Notes: generated from the sequence alone by a model not told the origin. DNA of 64,000 bases from an uncultured Bacilli bacterium (GCA_934183255.1 CAKPSD010000002.1:62001-126000); one strand, 5' to 3'; shown: positions 28,054 to 37,636, counted from the first letter of the stretch. Translations and numbers: made by a program.

Positions 28054-28082
28054 AAAATAGCATAAAAATAAAAAAACTCCAA
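28054..28082 (-). promoter_or_regulatory. Promoter of the class I methyltransferase gene
   Basis: Minus strand TTGGAG (28082-28077), 17-nt spacer, TATTTT (28059-28054) preceded by TGC, an extended -10 form. The -35 overlaps the 3' arm of the terminator of the upstream operon. Confidence 0.45.
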
Positions 28083-28110
28083 TAAATCGCCTTAATTCAT
28101 TGAAGTTTTT
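28065..28110 (-). terminator. Terminator of the zincin operon
   Basis: Minus strand AAAAACTTCAAT pairs ATTGGAGTTTTT (28072-28110, one G-U pair, 15-nt loop), followed by more T. Lies right after the M20/M28-like gene. Confidence 0.7.
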
Positions 28111-28115
28111 AATGG

Positions 28116-28847
28116 TTATCTTTTCAAAATATTAGAATAATTAAATGAAGATTTTTTGACTTCTTTAGATAGTAACAGTTTTTTAGAACGTTTTATAACA
28201 TCTTTATATTCATCTAAATTAATATATTCTTTTAAAGTGTGTGGATAGTAATATGCACTAGATAAATTTACTGCTGCCTTATTTGTTAATGGAGCTAGAA
28301 TTAAAATATCACTATACGTTCCACTTGCTTCTTCCCATCCATTTTCACATATGAAATTTTTAAATTTATCATTATTACATCTATAAAAAACAGCATCATT
28401 ATTACCTTTTCTATCAAATTGAACTATGAAATTAGTGTTTTTAACTTGTTCTAATAATTTATTATTTTTAATAGCTTCTTGCATTCCTAAGCACCCTTTT
28501 TCTTCGTTTTCAGTAAATATAATCATAGGTCTAAGTCCTGCATTAACAAGTTCACAAATAATGCCAACGCCACACCTATCATCTCCACCAATTCCATGAA
28601 TTGAAGAAATACAACAATTATCTTCTTTAGTAAAACTAAATATGCTATTTAATGTACATTTATTTTGATGAACAGTATCTAAATGTGCAACTAAAGTATA
28701 TGGATCAGTGCCATTAACATATAAATATCCTTCTTTAAATGAAACATCACTTTCCTTATATTTCTTCTTCAAAAAGTCATATAAAAATAATTTAAGTTCA
28801 TTTTGATCCATACATACAATTTTTAATAAAAATTTACTTATATTCAT
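28116..28847 (-). CDS. M20/M28-like metallopeptidase
   Basis: 243-residue protein with a co-catalytic metallopeptidase pattern: AHLDTVH (first His, Asp), GIGGDDRCGV (bridging Asp), TENEEKGCLG (base and metal Glu), QFDRKGNND (Asp), and a C-terminal PHTLKEY His. It lacks the dimerisation/lid domain of M20 enzymes and is close to minimal size, so it is best viewed as an M28-like aminopeptidase or deacylase. Last gene of the three-gene operon with the zincin pair, 8 nt downstream. Start is uncertain; an internal ATG at 28811 is possible but neither has a strong site. Confidence 0.72.
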   Translation of the reverse strand: MNISKFLLKIVCMDQNELKLFLYDFLKKKYKESDVSFKEGYLYVNGTDPYTLVAHLDTVHQNKCTLNSIFSFTKEDNCCISSIHGIGGDDRCGVGIICELVNAGLRPMIIFTENEEKGCLGMQEAIKNNKLLEQVKNTNFIVQFDRKGNNDAVFYRCNNDKFKNFICENGWEEASGTYSDILILAPLTNKAAVNLSSAYYYPHTLKEYINLDEYKDVIKRSKKLLLSKEVKKSSFNYSNILKR

Positions 28848-28855
28848 ACAAATAG

Positions 28856-30217
28856 TTACTTTCTATTATTCTTTTTTACTTCAATAATTTTCTTTTTCAT
28901 CTCTTTAAGTTGTTCATTGTATATTGAATTAAATGATTTTCCATAAAACTTTTCAATGTAAGGAATATACTTATCATAATCATAAAAATCTATCATTGAT
29001 TCATATTCATCACTAGTAACACCATATATGTTTTCTTGTGCTTTTTTAATATATAAAAATTGTTTTAAAACAACTTTTCCTTCAAGTAAAGCAAATGGTT
29101 GAATACTATATAATAAAAAGTTTTCACTATCTTTAACATAATTTATTAACTTTCCATTATTAGTATACATATTTATTTTTATTTCTTCTTTAAGCTTAGG
29201 ATTACAATCTTCTAGTCCATTAATAATATTGCTAACCTTAGTTTGAAATTCATACGTAAATAACATATTTAATATACTTAAAATGTCATTTCTAGAAAAC
29301 AAATCTTTATTTACTTTTATACCTGAATTGCCCTTTTTCTCTATCTTAACATGTGTATTTTTATTTATTCTTCTATCATATTCTTTTAAAACTTCAATTT
29401 TATAATCATCATCCAAATAACCCCAAACATAAACAGAAAGCAAAGAATTTATCTCCTCAAATGACATGCCCTCTAAATTCTTTTCCATTGTTTTATTAGC
29501 TATTTTTATACACTTTTTTTCATCTTCAAATTTTTTATTATTTGTATTAAATAACTTAAAAACTTCTTCTCTTTTTTCTTCTCTATTATTACGATATAAA
29601 TCTTCATCAGAAAAATATATCATTATAGTATTAGAAAGTCTTCTTGCATATACAACAAACTGTTTATCATCACCATATTTTTCCTTCATTAATCCATAAG
29701 CCTTTTTAGTACATGATAATCCTGTTTTAAAGGCATCTTCTTCAACTGGTTGATAATAATATAAACGACCATTTTCACCTACATTACTTATATAATTACT
29801 AAATCCCACTGGAGAATTTAAAAAATTCACTTTCCAATCTTTAATTTGTTTTTCACTAGCGTACTCAATATCACTCAAGTTTCCATCTACTGCTCTATGT
29901 TGAAAGTTATGTCTAAGTTCATGAAATAAAGTATCCATAACATCATATTGACTCTCTGAACTGATTCCATCTTTACTAACAGAAACAACTGATGATAAAT
30001 CCTCATATATACCTGCATTATGCCCTAAACTAATATTTTGCATTTTTACATAATCCATTTTAAATATTTCACAATACCTATTAATAAAACTTTGTATCAA
30101 ATCATTTCTAGCTTTAATATCCATAGAATTCCAAAAAGAGGAATGAAATTTATATATAATATTTAAAAATTCTTCATCATTAAACAAATAATCATAAAAT
30201 TTATCATATTCAAACAT
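28856..30217 (-). CDS. Putative zincin metallopeptidase (HELRH)
   Basis: 453-residue cytosolic protein not matched to a known family by eye. DTLFHELRHNFQHR near residue 97 is a HExxH zinc-binding motif, and a Glu-rich YYYQPVEEDAFKTG about 60 residues later could supply the third ligand. The C-terminal half is Lys-rich and helical. The upstream gene encodes a paralogue (shared N-terminal NDEEFL and (Y/F)QPxxxxA segments) that lacks the HExxH. The ATG follows the upstream stop by one base (TAAGATG), with GGGAGGAAG as ribosome site, so the pair is translationally coupled. Confidence 0.65.
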   Translation of the reverse strand: MFEYDKFYDYLFNDEEFLNIIYKFHSSFWNSMDIKARNDLIQSFINRYCEIFKMDYVKMQNISLGHNAGIYEDLSSVVSVSKDGISSESQYDVMDTLFHELRHNFQHRAVDGNLSDIEYASEKQIKDWKVNFLNSPVGFSNYISNVGENGRLYYYQPVEEDAFKTGLSCTKKAYGLMKEKYGDDKQFVVYARRLSNTIMIYFSDEDLYRNNREEKREEVFKLFNTNNKKFEDEKKCIKIANKTMEKNLEGMSFEEINSLLSVYVWGYLDDDYKIEVLKEYDRRINKNTHVKIEKKGNSGIKVNKDLFSRNDILSILNMLFTYEFQTKVSNIINGLEDCNPKLKEEIKINMYTNNGKLINYVKDSENFLLYSIQPFALLEGKVVLKQFLYIKKAQENIYGVTSDEYESMIDFYDYDKYIPYIEKFYGKSFNSIYNEQLKEMKKKIIEVKKNNRK

Positions 30218-30218
30218 C

Positions 30219-31553
30219 TTATCTTCCTCCCTTTCTAATAACTTTTTCTTTTAAAGCATTGAATTGAAGTTCTCTAATCTCTTCATATGATTTATTATAT
30301 GTGAATTGAGCAAAAGCTTCTAATTTGCTATCATCTTCTTTATTTAATGAAGAATATCCATCATTAAACATTTCATTTTTCTTAATACATTCATTTATAA
30401 GTTCACTATAATAATTAATTAAAGCTATTCTGCACTCTGTAAATGCAAATGCTTTTCCCATATATTCACATTCTACTTGATCATTATCATTTCTAACTTT
30501 CATAAAGTATGAAAAACATTCTTTAGCTTCACTTTTTAATTTTTCATCATTTATTTCCCAAAGTAAATCATTTTCTATTTTAATGCTAGCAATATATTCC
30601 ATTAATCCATTAATTTCATATCCTTCATCTGCAATTATTCCTTTATTACCTATAATTAAAATATTATTACCAGCTTCATCTTTAACAATACTCATTGAAT
30701 TAAGAACGTCATTTAATTCATTGTATCCATTTAATGTAGTCTTACAAAACCATTTATATAAATTTAATCTAAATGTATCATCTAAATTAGAAATAACTTT
30801 ATAATTAAATAAAGAAAACAAAAGTTCCGGATTTTCTTCATCTATATGATCATTACAATAATCTATTAATTTATTTAACTTATCTACTTCTTCATTTATT
30901 TTTTCAAACCTTTCAAGCATAACCTTATAATTTTCATCAACAATTTTTTGCTTTCTCTCATTATCAAATGAAGCAGTCATAAGACTAGAAACTTGTTCTC
31001 CAATATATTTATCCATTCCATATTTTTTGTGCATATACCTAAGTAAATCATATGTAAATAATTGCGCATCTTTACTCGCTTCATTAACAATTGGTTGAAA
31101 AAAGAAATTTTTGCTTTCTCTACCAAAATGATTATTCCACTCTCCAAACATTGATGAAGCATAATTAACAATAAAAGACTTTTCTTTTTCATTTTTTGCT
31201 CTATTGGGTGCATCACAAACACTATAGTTTTTTTCAATTGCTAATTCTAGCATATAATTCGTAATTACTAGATATGGATTATAAGTTCTACTTAATAATT
31301 CATCTTTTATTAATATGCAATCCGCACATACTGCTACATTTTGATAAATTAACTCTTCAAATAGTTCCTTTTCTCTAATTACTTTACTAGAAAAATAAGG
31401 ATCAACTTTAGTTATAACTCGTTGCAATTCTTTAAATATTTGCATTCTTTGAGAAACAGTTGCCCTTTTCCAATTTTCTTCTTTTAAAATAGGTAAAATC
31501 TTTAAAAATTCTTCGTCATTATACAATTCTTTTTCAATTTTTCTAATATTCAT
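30219..31553 (-). CDS. Paralogue of the adjacent zincin with the HExxH lost
   Basis: 444 residues, related over its length to the next gene product: both start with (L/Y)(F)NDEEFL, share an early WKRA/WNSM helix, and share FFFQPIVNEASKDA versus YYYQPVEEDAFKTG followed by YMHKKYG/LMKEKYG. At the place of HELRH this protein has MLELA, so both zinc histidines are gone. It is therefore probably a non-catalytic partner or regulator. First gene of the operon, with promoter at 31576-31604 and GGGTGTGG as possible ribosome site. Function unknown. Confidence 0.6.
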   Translation of the reverse strand: MNIRKIEKELYNDEEFLKILPILKEENWKRATVSQRMQIFKELQRVITKVDPYFSSKVIREKELFEELIYQNVAVCADCILIKDELLSRTYNPYLVITNYMLELAIEKNYSVCDAPNRAKNEKEKSFIVNYASSMFGEWNNHFGRESKNFFFQPIVNEASKDAQLFTYDLLRYMHKKYGMDKYIGEQVSSLMTASFDNERKQKIVDENYKVMLERFEKINEEVDKLNKLIDYCNDHIDEENPELLFSLFNYKVISNLDDTFRLNLYKWFCKTTLNGYNELNDVLNSMSIVKDEAGNNILIIGNKGIIADEGYEINGLMEYIASIKIENDLLWEINDEKLKSEAKECFSYFMKVRNDNDQVECEYMGKAFAFTECRIALINYYSELINECIKKNEMFNDGYSSLNKEDDSKLEAFAQFTYNKSYEEIRELQFNALKEKVIRKGGR

Positions 31554-31575
31554 TTAACCACACCCATACATAAAA

Positions 31576-31604
31576 ATTATAACATCTAAATATTCATATT
31601 ACAA
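31576..31604 (-). promoter_or_regulatory. Promoter of the zincin operon
   Basis: Minus strand TTGTAA (31604-31599), 17-nt spacer, TATAAT (31581-31576), about 25 nt ahead of the first start codon. Confidence 0.65.
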
Positions 31605-31646
31605 TCTAAAATTTGTATGCAAAAGAATACCAAAAATTGTTATTTT

Positions 31647-33731
31647 TTAATTGATTGCCTTTTTATTTAATAGTAAGGAATTACTAACAACACTCACCGA
31701 ACTAAGTGACATAGCTAAACCTGCTATTATTGGTGATAATATTCCTACCATTGCTAATGTGACACCAATAAGGTTATAGAAAAAAGCCCAAAATAAATTT
31801 TGCTTTATTTTTATCATAGTGGCTTTTGATAGTAAATAAGTTTTATAAATACTATTTAAATTATTATTCATAATAACAACATCCCCAGATTGTATAGCAA
31901 TATCCTTTCCACTAGACATAGCAATTCCTACATCAGCATTTGCTAAAGATGGTGCATCATTTATTCCATCTCCTACCATTGCAACAATTCCTTCACCCTT
32001 ATATTTATCTATAATATCGAACTTATCACTAGGTAAAACTTCACTATAAACATTATCTATTCCTACTTTTTTTGCAACTCTCTCACAAACTAGTTTATTA
32101 TCTCCACTTGCTAAAACAACAGTAACACTATTTTCTTTTAGTTTAGTTACTACTCCTTTAGCTTCTTCTTTTATATGATCAGAAAAGTAAATAATGCCTA
32201 CTAATTCATCATCATATTTCACTACAACACAAGTTTTATCTTCACTTTCTACACCTAACCATTTATTGCTTCCTACTTTTATAATTTTATTATTATAATT
32301 GCCAATTATCCCTTTTCCTGGTATTTCCTTAATATCTGTTATATTAACTTTATTCTTATTAAAAATTTCTACAATAGTTTTAGCAAGTGGATGTGTAGAT
32401 TTTTCCTCCAAGGAAGAGACAACACTTTCAAACTCTTCTTTATTTGTATTATATATTTTAACATCACTAATCTTTAATTTACCTTCTGTAATAGTACCAG
32501 TTTTATCCATAACTATTGTTTTTAAACTTGAAAACTTTTCTAAAGCATCAGCATCCTTAATAAGACTTCCTTCCTTTGCACATCTTCCCATTCCTACAAT
32601 TAATGCTGTAGGAGTAGCTAATCCTAAAGAACAAGGACAAGCCACAACTAAAACTGCTACTGCCCTAGATACACTTAAAGAAATATCTTTTAAAATTATA
32701 TAATTAATAATAAAGGTTAATATAGAAACAAAAATAATACTAGGAACAAAAATTGCCGATATTTTATCAGCTAACTTTTGTACTTTTGCTTTACTAGAAT
32801 TAGCTTTCTCTACCATTTTAACAATTCCTGCTAAAACAGTCTCTTCTCCTACTTTAGTAGCTCTAACCTCAATTATTCCTTCATTACAAGTAGTTCCACC
32901 ATATACATTATCATTAATTGTTTTATGCTTTAATTCACTCTCACCAGTAAGCATACTCTCATCTATATAAGACTCTCCACTAACAATAACACCATCGCTA
33001 GCAACATTTTCACCATTTCTAACTATAAATATATCATTTACTTTTAATTCACTAACATCAATTTCTTTTTGCTCGTTATTAGTAATAATAGTAACCTTTA
33101 CAGGTTTTAAATTAATTAAAGAATTAATAACTTCATTAGTTTTCTTTTTAGATTTTAGTTCTAATAGTTTTCCTAGATAAACTAAAGTAATAACAAATGC
33201 ACAACTTTCAAAGTAATACATATGAACACCATTAATTAAGTTATATAAACTATAAAAATAAGCAACACTAGTTCCAAGCGCTACTAAAACATCCATACTA
33301 GGACTTTTATTTTTTATACTTTCATATGCACCTTTATAAAATTTATATCCTACAATAAATTGTATTGGAGTAACAAATGCTAATTGAAAATACCCATTAT
33401 GAAAAATATTATTATGCTTATTAATAAACATAAAAATCATCATAATTATAAAAGGAATAGTTAATATTAAAGAAAAAATAAAAGTATATAAAGTTATTTT
33501 ATATTCTTTATTTTTATTATTTTCATCAATAACATAATAGCCACTTTTTTTAATTATTTTTACAATTTCTTTATAACTAATAATATTAGAATCATAAACT
33601 ATATCAGCCTTACTAGTAGCGTAACTAACAGAAATACTCTCTATTCCTTTTTTATTTTTTAAAGCATTACTTATTGCATTACTACATCTAACACAATGCA
33701 TACCACCAATTTTAAGAGTAATACTTTGCAT
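31647..33731 (-). CDS. copA: Copper-exporting P1B-type ATPase
   Basis: Membrane pump removing Cu+ from the cytosol. N-terminal metal-binding domain with GGMHCVRCS (Cys13, Cys16), intramembrane VACPCSLGLATP, phosphorylation site MDKTGTITEG, TGES actuator, HP motif STHPLA, and GDGINDAPSLANADVGIAM. 694 residues with a single heavy-metal domain. ATG overlaps the copZ stop as TAATG. The CPC motif and HMA domain fit Cu+ rather than Zn2+/Cd2+. Confidence 0.95.
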   Translation of the reverse strand: MQSITLKIGGMHCVRCSNAISNALKNKKGIESISVSYATSKADIVYDSNIISYKEIVKIIKKSGYYVIDENNKNKEYKITLYTFIFSLILTIPFIIMMIFMFINKHNNIFHNGYFQLAFVTPIQFIVGYKFYKGAYESIKNKSPSMDVLVALGTSVAYFYSLYNLINGVHMYYFESCAFVITLVYLGKLLELKSKKKTNEVINSLINLKPVKVTIITNNEQKEIDVSELKVNDIFIVRNGENVASDGVIVSGESYIDESMLTGESELKHKTINDNVYGGTTCNEGIIEVRATKVGEETVLAGIVKMVEKANSSKAKVQKLADKISAIFVPSIIFVSILTFIINYIILKDISLSVSRAVAVLVVACPCSLGLATPTALIVGMGRCAKEGSLIKDADALEKFSSLKTIVMDKTGTITEGKLKISDVKIYNTNKEEFESVVSSLEEKSTHPLAKTIVEIFNKNKVNITDIKEIPGKGIIGNYNNKIIKVGSNKWLGVESEDKTCVVVKYDDELVGIIYFSDHIKEEAKGVVTKLKENSVTVVLASGDNKLVCERVAKKVGIDNVYSEVLPSDKFDIIDKYKGEGIVAMVGDGINDAPSLANADVGIAMSSGKDIAIQSGDVVIMNNNLNSIYKTYLLSKATMIKIKQNLFWAFFYNLIGVTLAMVGILSPIIAGLAMSLSSVSVVSNSLLLNKKAIN

Positions 33732-33934
33732 TAGATAACCTCATACCCTGCTTCTAAAATAGCTTTTTTAATTTCTTCTTCATTAGTTTTTTTCTCGTTA
33801 TATTCCACTACTACATTTTTATTTTCTAAACTAACTTTTTCTTTTTTTACTCCCTTAACACTCTTAATAGCTTTAGTAACATGCTTCTTACAATTTTCAC
33901 ACATCATTCCATTAATATTAATTGTTATTATCAT
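33731..33934 (-). CDS. copZ: Copper chaperone, heavy-metal-associated domain
   Basis: 67 residues with GMMCENCKKHV, the MxCxxC metal site of the ferredoxin-like HMA fold, passing Cu+ to CopA. ATG 33934 has AAAGGAG 8 nt upstream; a closer in-frame ATG at 33940 would be too near the ribosome site. Stop overlaps the copA start. No CsoR or CopY regulator gene is adjacent. Confidence 0.9.
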   Translation of the reverse strand: MIITININGMMCENCKKHVTKAIKSVKGVKKEKVSLENKNVVVEYNEKKTNEEEIKKAILEAGYEVI

Positions 33935-33951
33935 AATCATTTCTCCTTTTA

Positions 33952-34449
33952 TTATAAATTTTTACCATAATATAACACCAATGGTTTATCTTCTTCACTT
34001 TCATCAATTTCGTACATTAAAAATGTTTTATAGCCAAAATGAAAATAAATAGATAAGTTTCTCGTTTCTTTTGCTTCAGATCCTATAGTTATATACTTAT
34101 AACCTTTATTTCTAGCGTATTCTTCGCCCATTTTAACAAGTTTAGAAATATGACCCTTACCTTCATATTCTTCGTCGCATCTAAATGCATTCATATTACA
34201 AATGCACTTATCATCACATAATTTTTTTCTTCCTTTAACACACTTAACTTTAGAAGAAAAAACAACACTAATTTGAGCAATTACATCATTATTTTCATTA
34301 ACTGCTACAAAAGTTTTTAAGTTTCCTTCTTTATTATGATTTATATATTCTTTTTTCCATCTATCCCATCTATCATCATTAGGATTCTCTCTAATATCCT
34401 TATCCCATACATTTTCTAAATCTTCCCTTGTTGCTTCTCTATAAATCAT
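33952..34449 (-). CDS. GNAT family N-acetyltransferase
   Basis: 165 residues. Acetyl-CoA motif A with RCDEEYEGKGHISKLVKMG and the next helix EEYARNKGYKYITIGS. The N-terminal TREDLENVWDKDIRENPND and a four-Cys stretch (CVKGRKKLCDDKCICNM) are distinctive. Substrate unknown. AGGAGG ribosome site. Lies between copZ and the HIT gene on the same strand. Confidence 0.8.
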   Translation of the reverse strand: MIYREATREDLENVWDKDIRENPNDDRWDRWKKEYINHNKEGNLKTFVAVNENNDVIAQISVVFSSKVKCVKGRKKLCDDKCICNMNAFRCDEEYEGKGHISKLVKMGEEYARNKGYKYITIGSEAKETRNLSIYFHFGYKTFLMYEIDESEEDKPLVLYYGKNL

Positions 34450-34460
34450 AAAAATACCTC

Positions 34461-34946
34461 CTACTTATTAGAATATTCTTTTACTAACCTTCTAACCTCA
34501 TTTACTTTTTCTTCATCATATACATATTTTTTCCTAGGTTTAACAAAATTATTAGATCCTCTCTCTTCATAAGAATATCTAGGTATTAATTGAACATGAT
34601 AATGGTTATTTGGCCCATCACACATTGTACATAAATACACTCTCTCACACTTATAAACATTTTTAATAATATTCATCAAAGCCTTACTATACCTAATAAT
34701 CTTTTCATTTAATTCATCTGGCGCTTCACTCATATCATGATAATGAGTAATAGATGAAATCATCATATGTCCTTCTGCTCTTGGATTAGGAACATATAAG
34801 CATTCAATATCTCCATCTTTGTATATTTCTAACTTGCTAGAATCTCCAAAAAAAGCGCCATTTGTTCTTCTATCTAAACAAGTTGGGCATACGCCATTGT
34901 CTACTAATTCCTTCATACTGAGTTTTAATAAATCTTTATCTTCCAT
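34461..34946 (-). CDS. HIT family nucleotide hydrolase-like protein
   Basis: 161 residues from ATG 34946 (GAGGAGTG site). NHYHVQLIPRY near residue 125 is the HxHxQ histidine-triad motif; an N-terminal CPTC-type pair (GVCPTCLDRR) is retained. HIT proteins cleave nucleotide phosphoramidates or dinucleoside polyphosphates. Fourth in a compact series with a P-loop kinase, HD nucleotidase and histidine phosphatase, suggesting nucleotide metabolism or damage clean-up. Confidence 0.82.
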   Translation of the reverse strand: MEDKDLLKLSMKELVDNGVCPTCLDRRTNGAFFGDSSKLEIYKDGDIECLYVPNPRAEGHMMISSITHYHDMSEAPDELNEKIIRYSKALMNIIKNVYKCERVYLCTMCDGPNNHYHVQLIPRYSYEERGSNNFVKPRKKYVYDEEKVNEVRRLVKEYSNK

Positions 34947-34950
34947 AATC

Positions 34951-35463
34951 TCACTCCTCAAAGAAAAGATCAGCAATATCCTTTAAATATTCACCTTTCT
35001 TTAACTCTATTTTATATCTAGCAGTCGTATTATTTATATTTTTCTCATATAATTTTTTAAAGTTTTCTTCACTAGCATTACTCTCAATAAAATTATTTTG
35101 ATTTCCTCTATTTTTCATTCTTCTAGCATACTCTTCTCTTGCATCTAATGGAGCATACACTAAACAATAATCAATCCCTTTACTAATAATATAATTTAGA
35201 ATTTTTTCATGATATGATAAAAGAATACATTTACCTTTTGCTAATTCTTCATCTATTCTTCTAATAATATACTCACTAGAATCAGTATTAACTACACCAT
35301 TTCTATTAAGTTTTCCTCTTTCTAATTCCTCATTAGAAGCATTAAAAAGCCCATATTTATATTTAGCTCTTTCATCATCTAAATCAACAAATCTAGAATC
35401 TGTACTAGCTAAATAAGTTTTACCAACAGCAGGTCCACACACAATAACTCTAATATTTTTCAT
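34951..35463 (-). CDS. P-loop kinase/ATPase, nucleotide-kinase-like
   Basis: 170 residues. Walker A GPAVGKT at residues 10-16, an Asp-rich FVDLDDERAKYKYG that could bind metal or substrate, and a LID-like YARRMKNRGNQNNF arginine segment. Looks like a small phage-type nucleotide or nucleoside kinase; no closer assignment is safe. ATG overlaps the stop of the HD gene (ATGA) and the gene ends 4 nt from the HIT gene. Confidence 0.65.
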   Translation of the reverse strand: MKNIRVIVCGPAVGKTYLASTDSRFVDLDDERAKYKYGLFNASNEELERGKLNRNGVVNTDSSEYIIRRIDEELAKGKCILLSYHEKILNYIISKGIDYCLVYAPLDAREEYARRMKNRGNQNNFIESNASEENFKKLYEKNINNTTARYKIELKKGEYLKDIADLFFEE

Positions 35464-36098
35464 GATTGTTTACCTATCTTATTATTTTCAGCATAATCTA
35501 AAACACTTTCAAAGTTTTTGTCATCTTTAAAATGATATCTATCACATTCAATCCACATACTAGACCAAGAATTCTCTTTATTCATAAAATACTGTACCCT
35601 TTCATCTTTACAAATTGGATTACTCTCTTGATTTTTTAAATCAACAGTTTTTTCTTCATCATATAACTTACACTGTAAATCACATTCTAACTTATCAATA
35701 TGATAAGCAAATAAAGCTTCTTTAGTAACCCTAGCATCAAATTCTAATACTAAACTATTTATTTCTTCCTTATTCATTAAATTTTTTAATACTTCTTTTA
35801 CAGCTTTATGTCCCATAATTTCTTTTTCTTCTTTACTAATTTCATAAGGAGTTAAATCTCCAATTAATATTTCTTCAAGTTCATGACATGCTAACATAAA
35901 TAAAACTTTTTTTAAATCTAAATCATAATTATACTCACTATACATTGCTATTGCTAACATTTGCGTCCCATAAATATGCTCTGCAATACTCTCTACTCTC
36001 TCCTTATTAACTCCCCATTTAATCCAACCAGTTCTTACAACATTTTTTAATTTATTACACAAAACATAAAATTCTATAACATTACTTTCCTTGCTCAT
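35460..36098 (-). CDS. HD-domain 5'-deoxynucleotidase, YfbR-like
   Basis: 212 residues. RVESIAEHIYGTQMLAIAMYSE and LACHELEEILIGDLTPYEIS match the YfbR/HD_3 family (metal His, His-Glu in place of His-Asp in the second motif, and Asp of GDLTP). YfbR removes the 5' phosphate of dNMPs. Start at ATG 36098 has GGAG 7 nt upstream; ATG 36104 is too close. Overlaps the histidine phosphatase gene by 17 nt. Confidence 0.82.
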   Translation of the reverse strand: MSKESNVIEFYVLCNKLKNVVRTGWIKWGVNKERVESIAEHIYGTQMLAIAMYSEYNYDLDLKKVLFMLACHELEEILIGDLTPYEISKEEKEIMGHKAVKEVLKNLMNKEEINSLVLEFDARVTKEALFAYHIDKLECDLQCKLYDEEKTVDLKNQESNPICKDERVQYFMNKENSWSSMWIECDRYHFKDDKNFESVLDYAENNKIGKQS

Positions 36099-36603
36099 TT
36101 TCATTCTCCATTACTTCAAAACATATAATAGATGCATTCCCCATAGCCATCCAAGTAACCCATTCTTTCTCTTTAAAAAAGTATGCTGCCATTGCATATG
36201 AAATAGAGCTATGCCCTACAAACAAAATATTTTCATCTTTATTACTATTACTTATAACTTCATTTATTAAACTTTTTACTCTATCAAAAAATTCTTTGCT
36301 TCCCCCTATATTTTTACACGAATAATTCATATTTAAATAGTTCTTAAACCATTCTTCTTTATCATTATCTCTAAGTGACGCTATTTTACTTCTTTCATTT
36401 AATTCTTTTCTAACTTCAAATTGTTTATTTAATACTTTACTAACAATCTCACTACTTTGAATACATCTAGTCGTAGGGCTACTATATATTTTACCTATAT
36501 TGCATTTCTTCAAATACTCACTAGAAAACTTAACTTGCTTTTTACCAAGCCTAGTTAATTTTTCTTTGTTGTAATCTCCATGCCTCATAAGATATATACG
36601 CAT
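36082..36603 (-). CDS. Histidine phosphatase superfamily protein
   Basis: 173 residues. Phosphohistidine motif LMRHGDY at the N-terminus, SSPTTRCIQSSEI with the second Arg, NERS, and the second catalytic His in ILFVGHSSISYAM. Typical of small phosphoglycerate-mutase-like phosphatases such as SixA/CobC/PhoE. GGTGAT ribosome site. First gene of the nucleotide-related cluster. Confidence 0.85.
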   Translation of the reverse strand: MRIYLMRHGDYNKEKLTRLGKKQVKFSSEYLKKCNIGKIYSSPTTRCIQSSEIVSKVLNKQFEVRKELNERSKIASLRDNDKEEWFKNYLNMNYSCKNIGGSKEFFDRVKSLINEVISNSNKDENILFVGHSSISYAMAAYFFKEKEWVTWMAMGNASIICFEVMENENEQGK

Positions 36604-36647
36604 ACTATCACCAAAACAATTATATTACATTTTGAACTATAATTGAA

Positions 36648-37460
36648 CTATTGCGCACTTAATTTATCTACTCTAGAATTTCTTATTTTAATAACAAGTT
36701 CCCCTAAGAAAAAATAAAATACTGCTATTAATCCCATAATAAATAAAACTAATAAACATGCTAAAGTTTGATTATAATCACCTAACTTCAAAATATTCCA
36801 CACTTTATGAGAATCAAATATAAAATAAGGATACCATGTTTTTAAAATAAACTTACCTCTAATAAATGTAACAATAGAATATGTTAAAGGAAGTATTAAA
36901 AATAAAATACTATTTTTATATTTTAGTTTTCTATCATCATTTAAAAATACTGCTATAAGAACTCCAATAATAGGAGTAACAATATGATAAAATAAATCTC
37001 TCAAATTAGAAATAACAAAATATTTGTTAGTCCATACCTGCAATCTATATACTCCACTAACAAAAGATCCAAAAACAACTATTCCAACAAAAAATAAAAG
37101 TGTAGACAAAGAACATACAATTAAAGGATGTGTTACTTTTTTCTCTAACTTTTTTAAATTAAAGATTTTTGAAATTCCTACAATTAATGCCCATAATCCT
37201 AACAATCCATTAGATATTTGTGTTAAAAAGCAAAAATTATTCCAAGTAGAAAATTTAAATTTTTTAGTTGTTGATTTGACAGCCTTACCACCAGAAACAT
37301 TATTGTTTTTAAATTGTGAAACTCCTCCGTTTTTCTTAACTCCACCTATTTTTTTAATCCCACTAGCAGTATAAAACTCACTATAAAAAAACAAGAACAC
37401 TAAAATAGCTAATACTATAAATAAGACTCCAAATATAATTTGTTTCTTTTTAGATTTCAT
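36648..37460 (-). CDS. Pr6Pr-like multi-pass membrane protein
   Basis: 270 residues with an N-terminal helix (about 7-27), a Lys/Gly/Asn-rich external loop, and about six further helices. The pattern WNNFCFLTQISN, then VISNLRDLFYHIVTPI, then YPYFIFD fits the Pr6Pr family of small membrane proteins of unknown function. GAGGAAC ribosome site. Gene stands alone between the nucleotide cluster and the tRNA pair. Confidence 0.6.
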   Translation of the reverse strand: MKSKKKQIIFGVLFIVLAILVFLFFYSEFYTASGIKKIGGVKKNGGVSQFKNNNVSGGKAVKSTTKKFKFSTWNNFCFLTQISNGLLGLWALIVGISKIFNLKKLEKKVTHPLIVCSLSTLLFFVGIVVFGSFVSGVYRLQVWTNKYFVISNLRDLFYHIVTPIIGVLIAVFLNDDRKLKYKNSILFLILPLTYSIVTFIRGKFILKTWYPYFIFDSHKVWNILKLGDYNQTLACLLVLFIMGLIAVFYFFLGELVIKIRNSRVDKLSAQ

Positions 37461-37607
37461 TTTTAGTTCCTCTTTTCCTACTTCATTTAATTATACTTTA
37501 TTTTAATAAAATAAACACAAAGATGATTACAAAAGTCAAAATATTGTTAGTTGAAAATATTCAAATATGTCTTAAATAAGTCAAAATAAAAAAAACAAGC
37601 TTTCAAT

Positions 37608-37636
37608 ATAAAAACCCCTTTTTAATTAATTGGGGT
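37608..37636 (-). terminator. Terminator of the tRNA-Asn/tRNA-Gly transcript
   Basis: Minus strand ACCCC-N13-GGGGT (37614-37636) followed by TTTTTA, 15 nt past the tRNA-Gly CCA. Confidence 0.75.
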
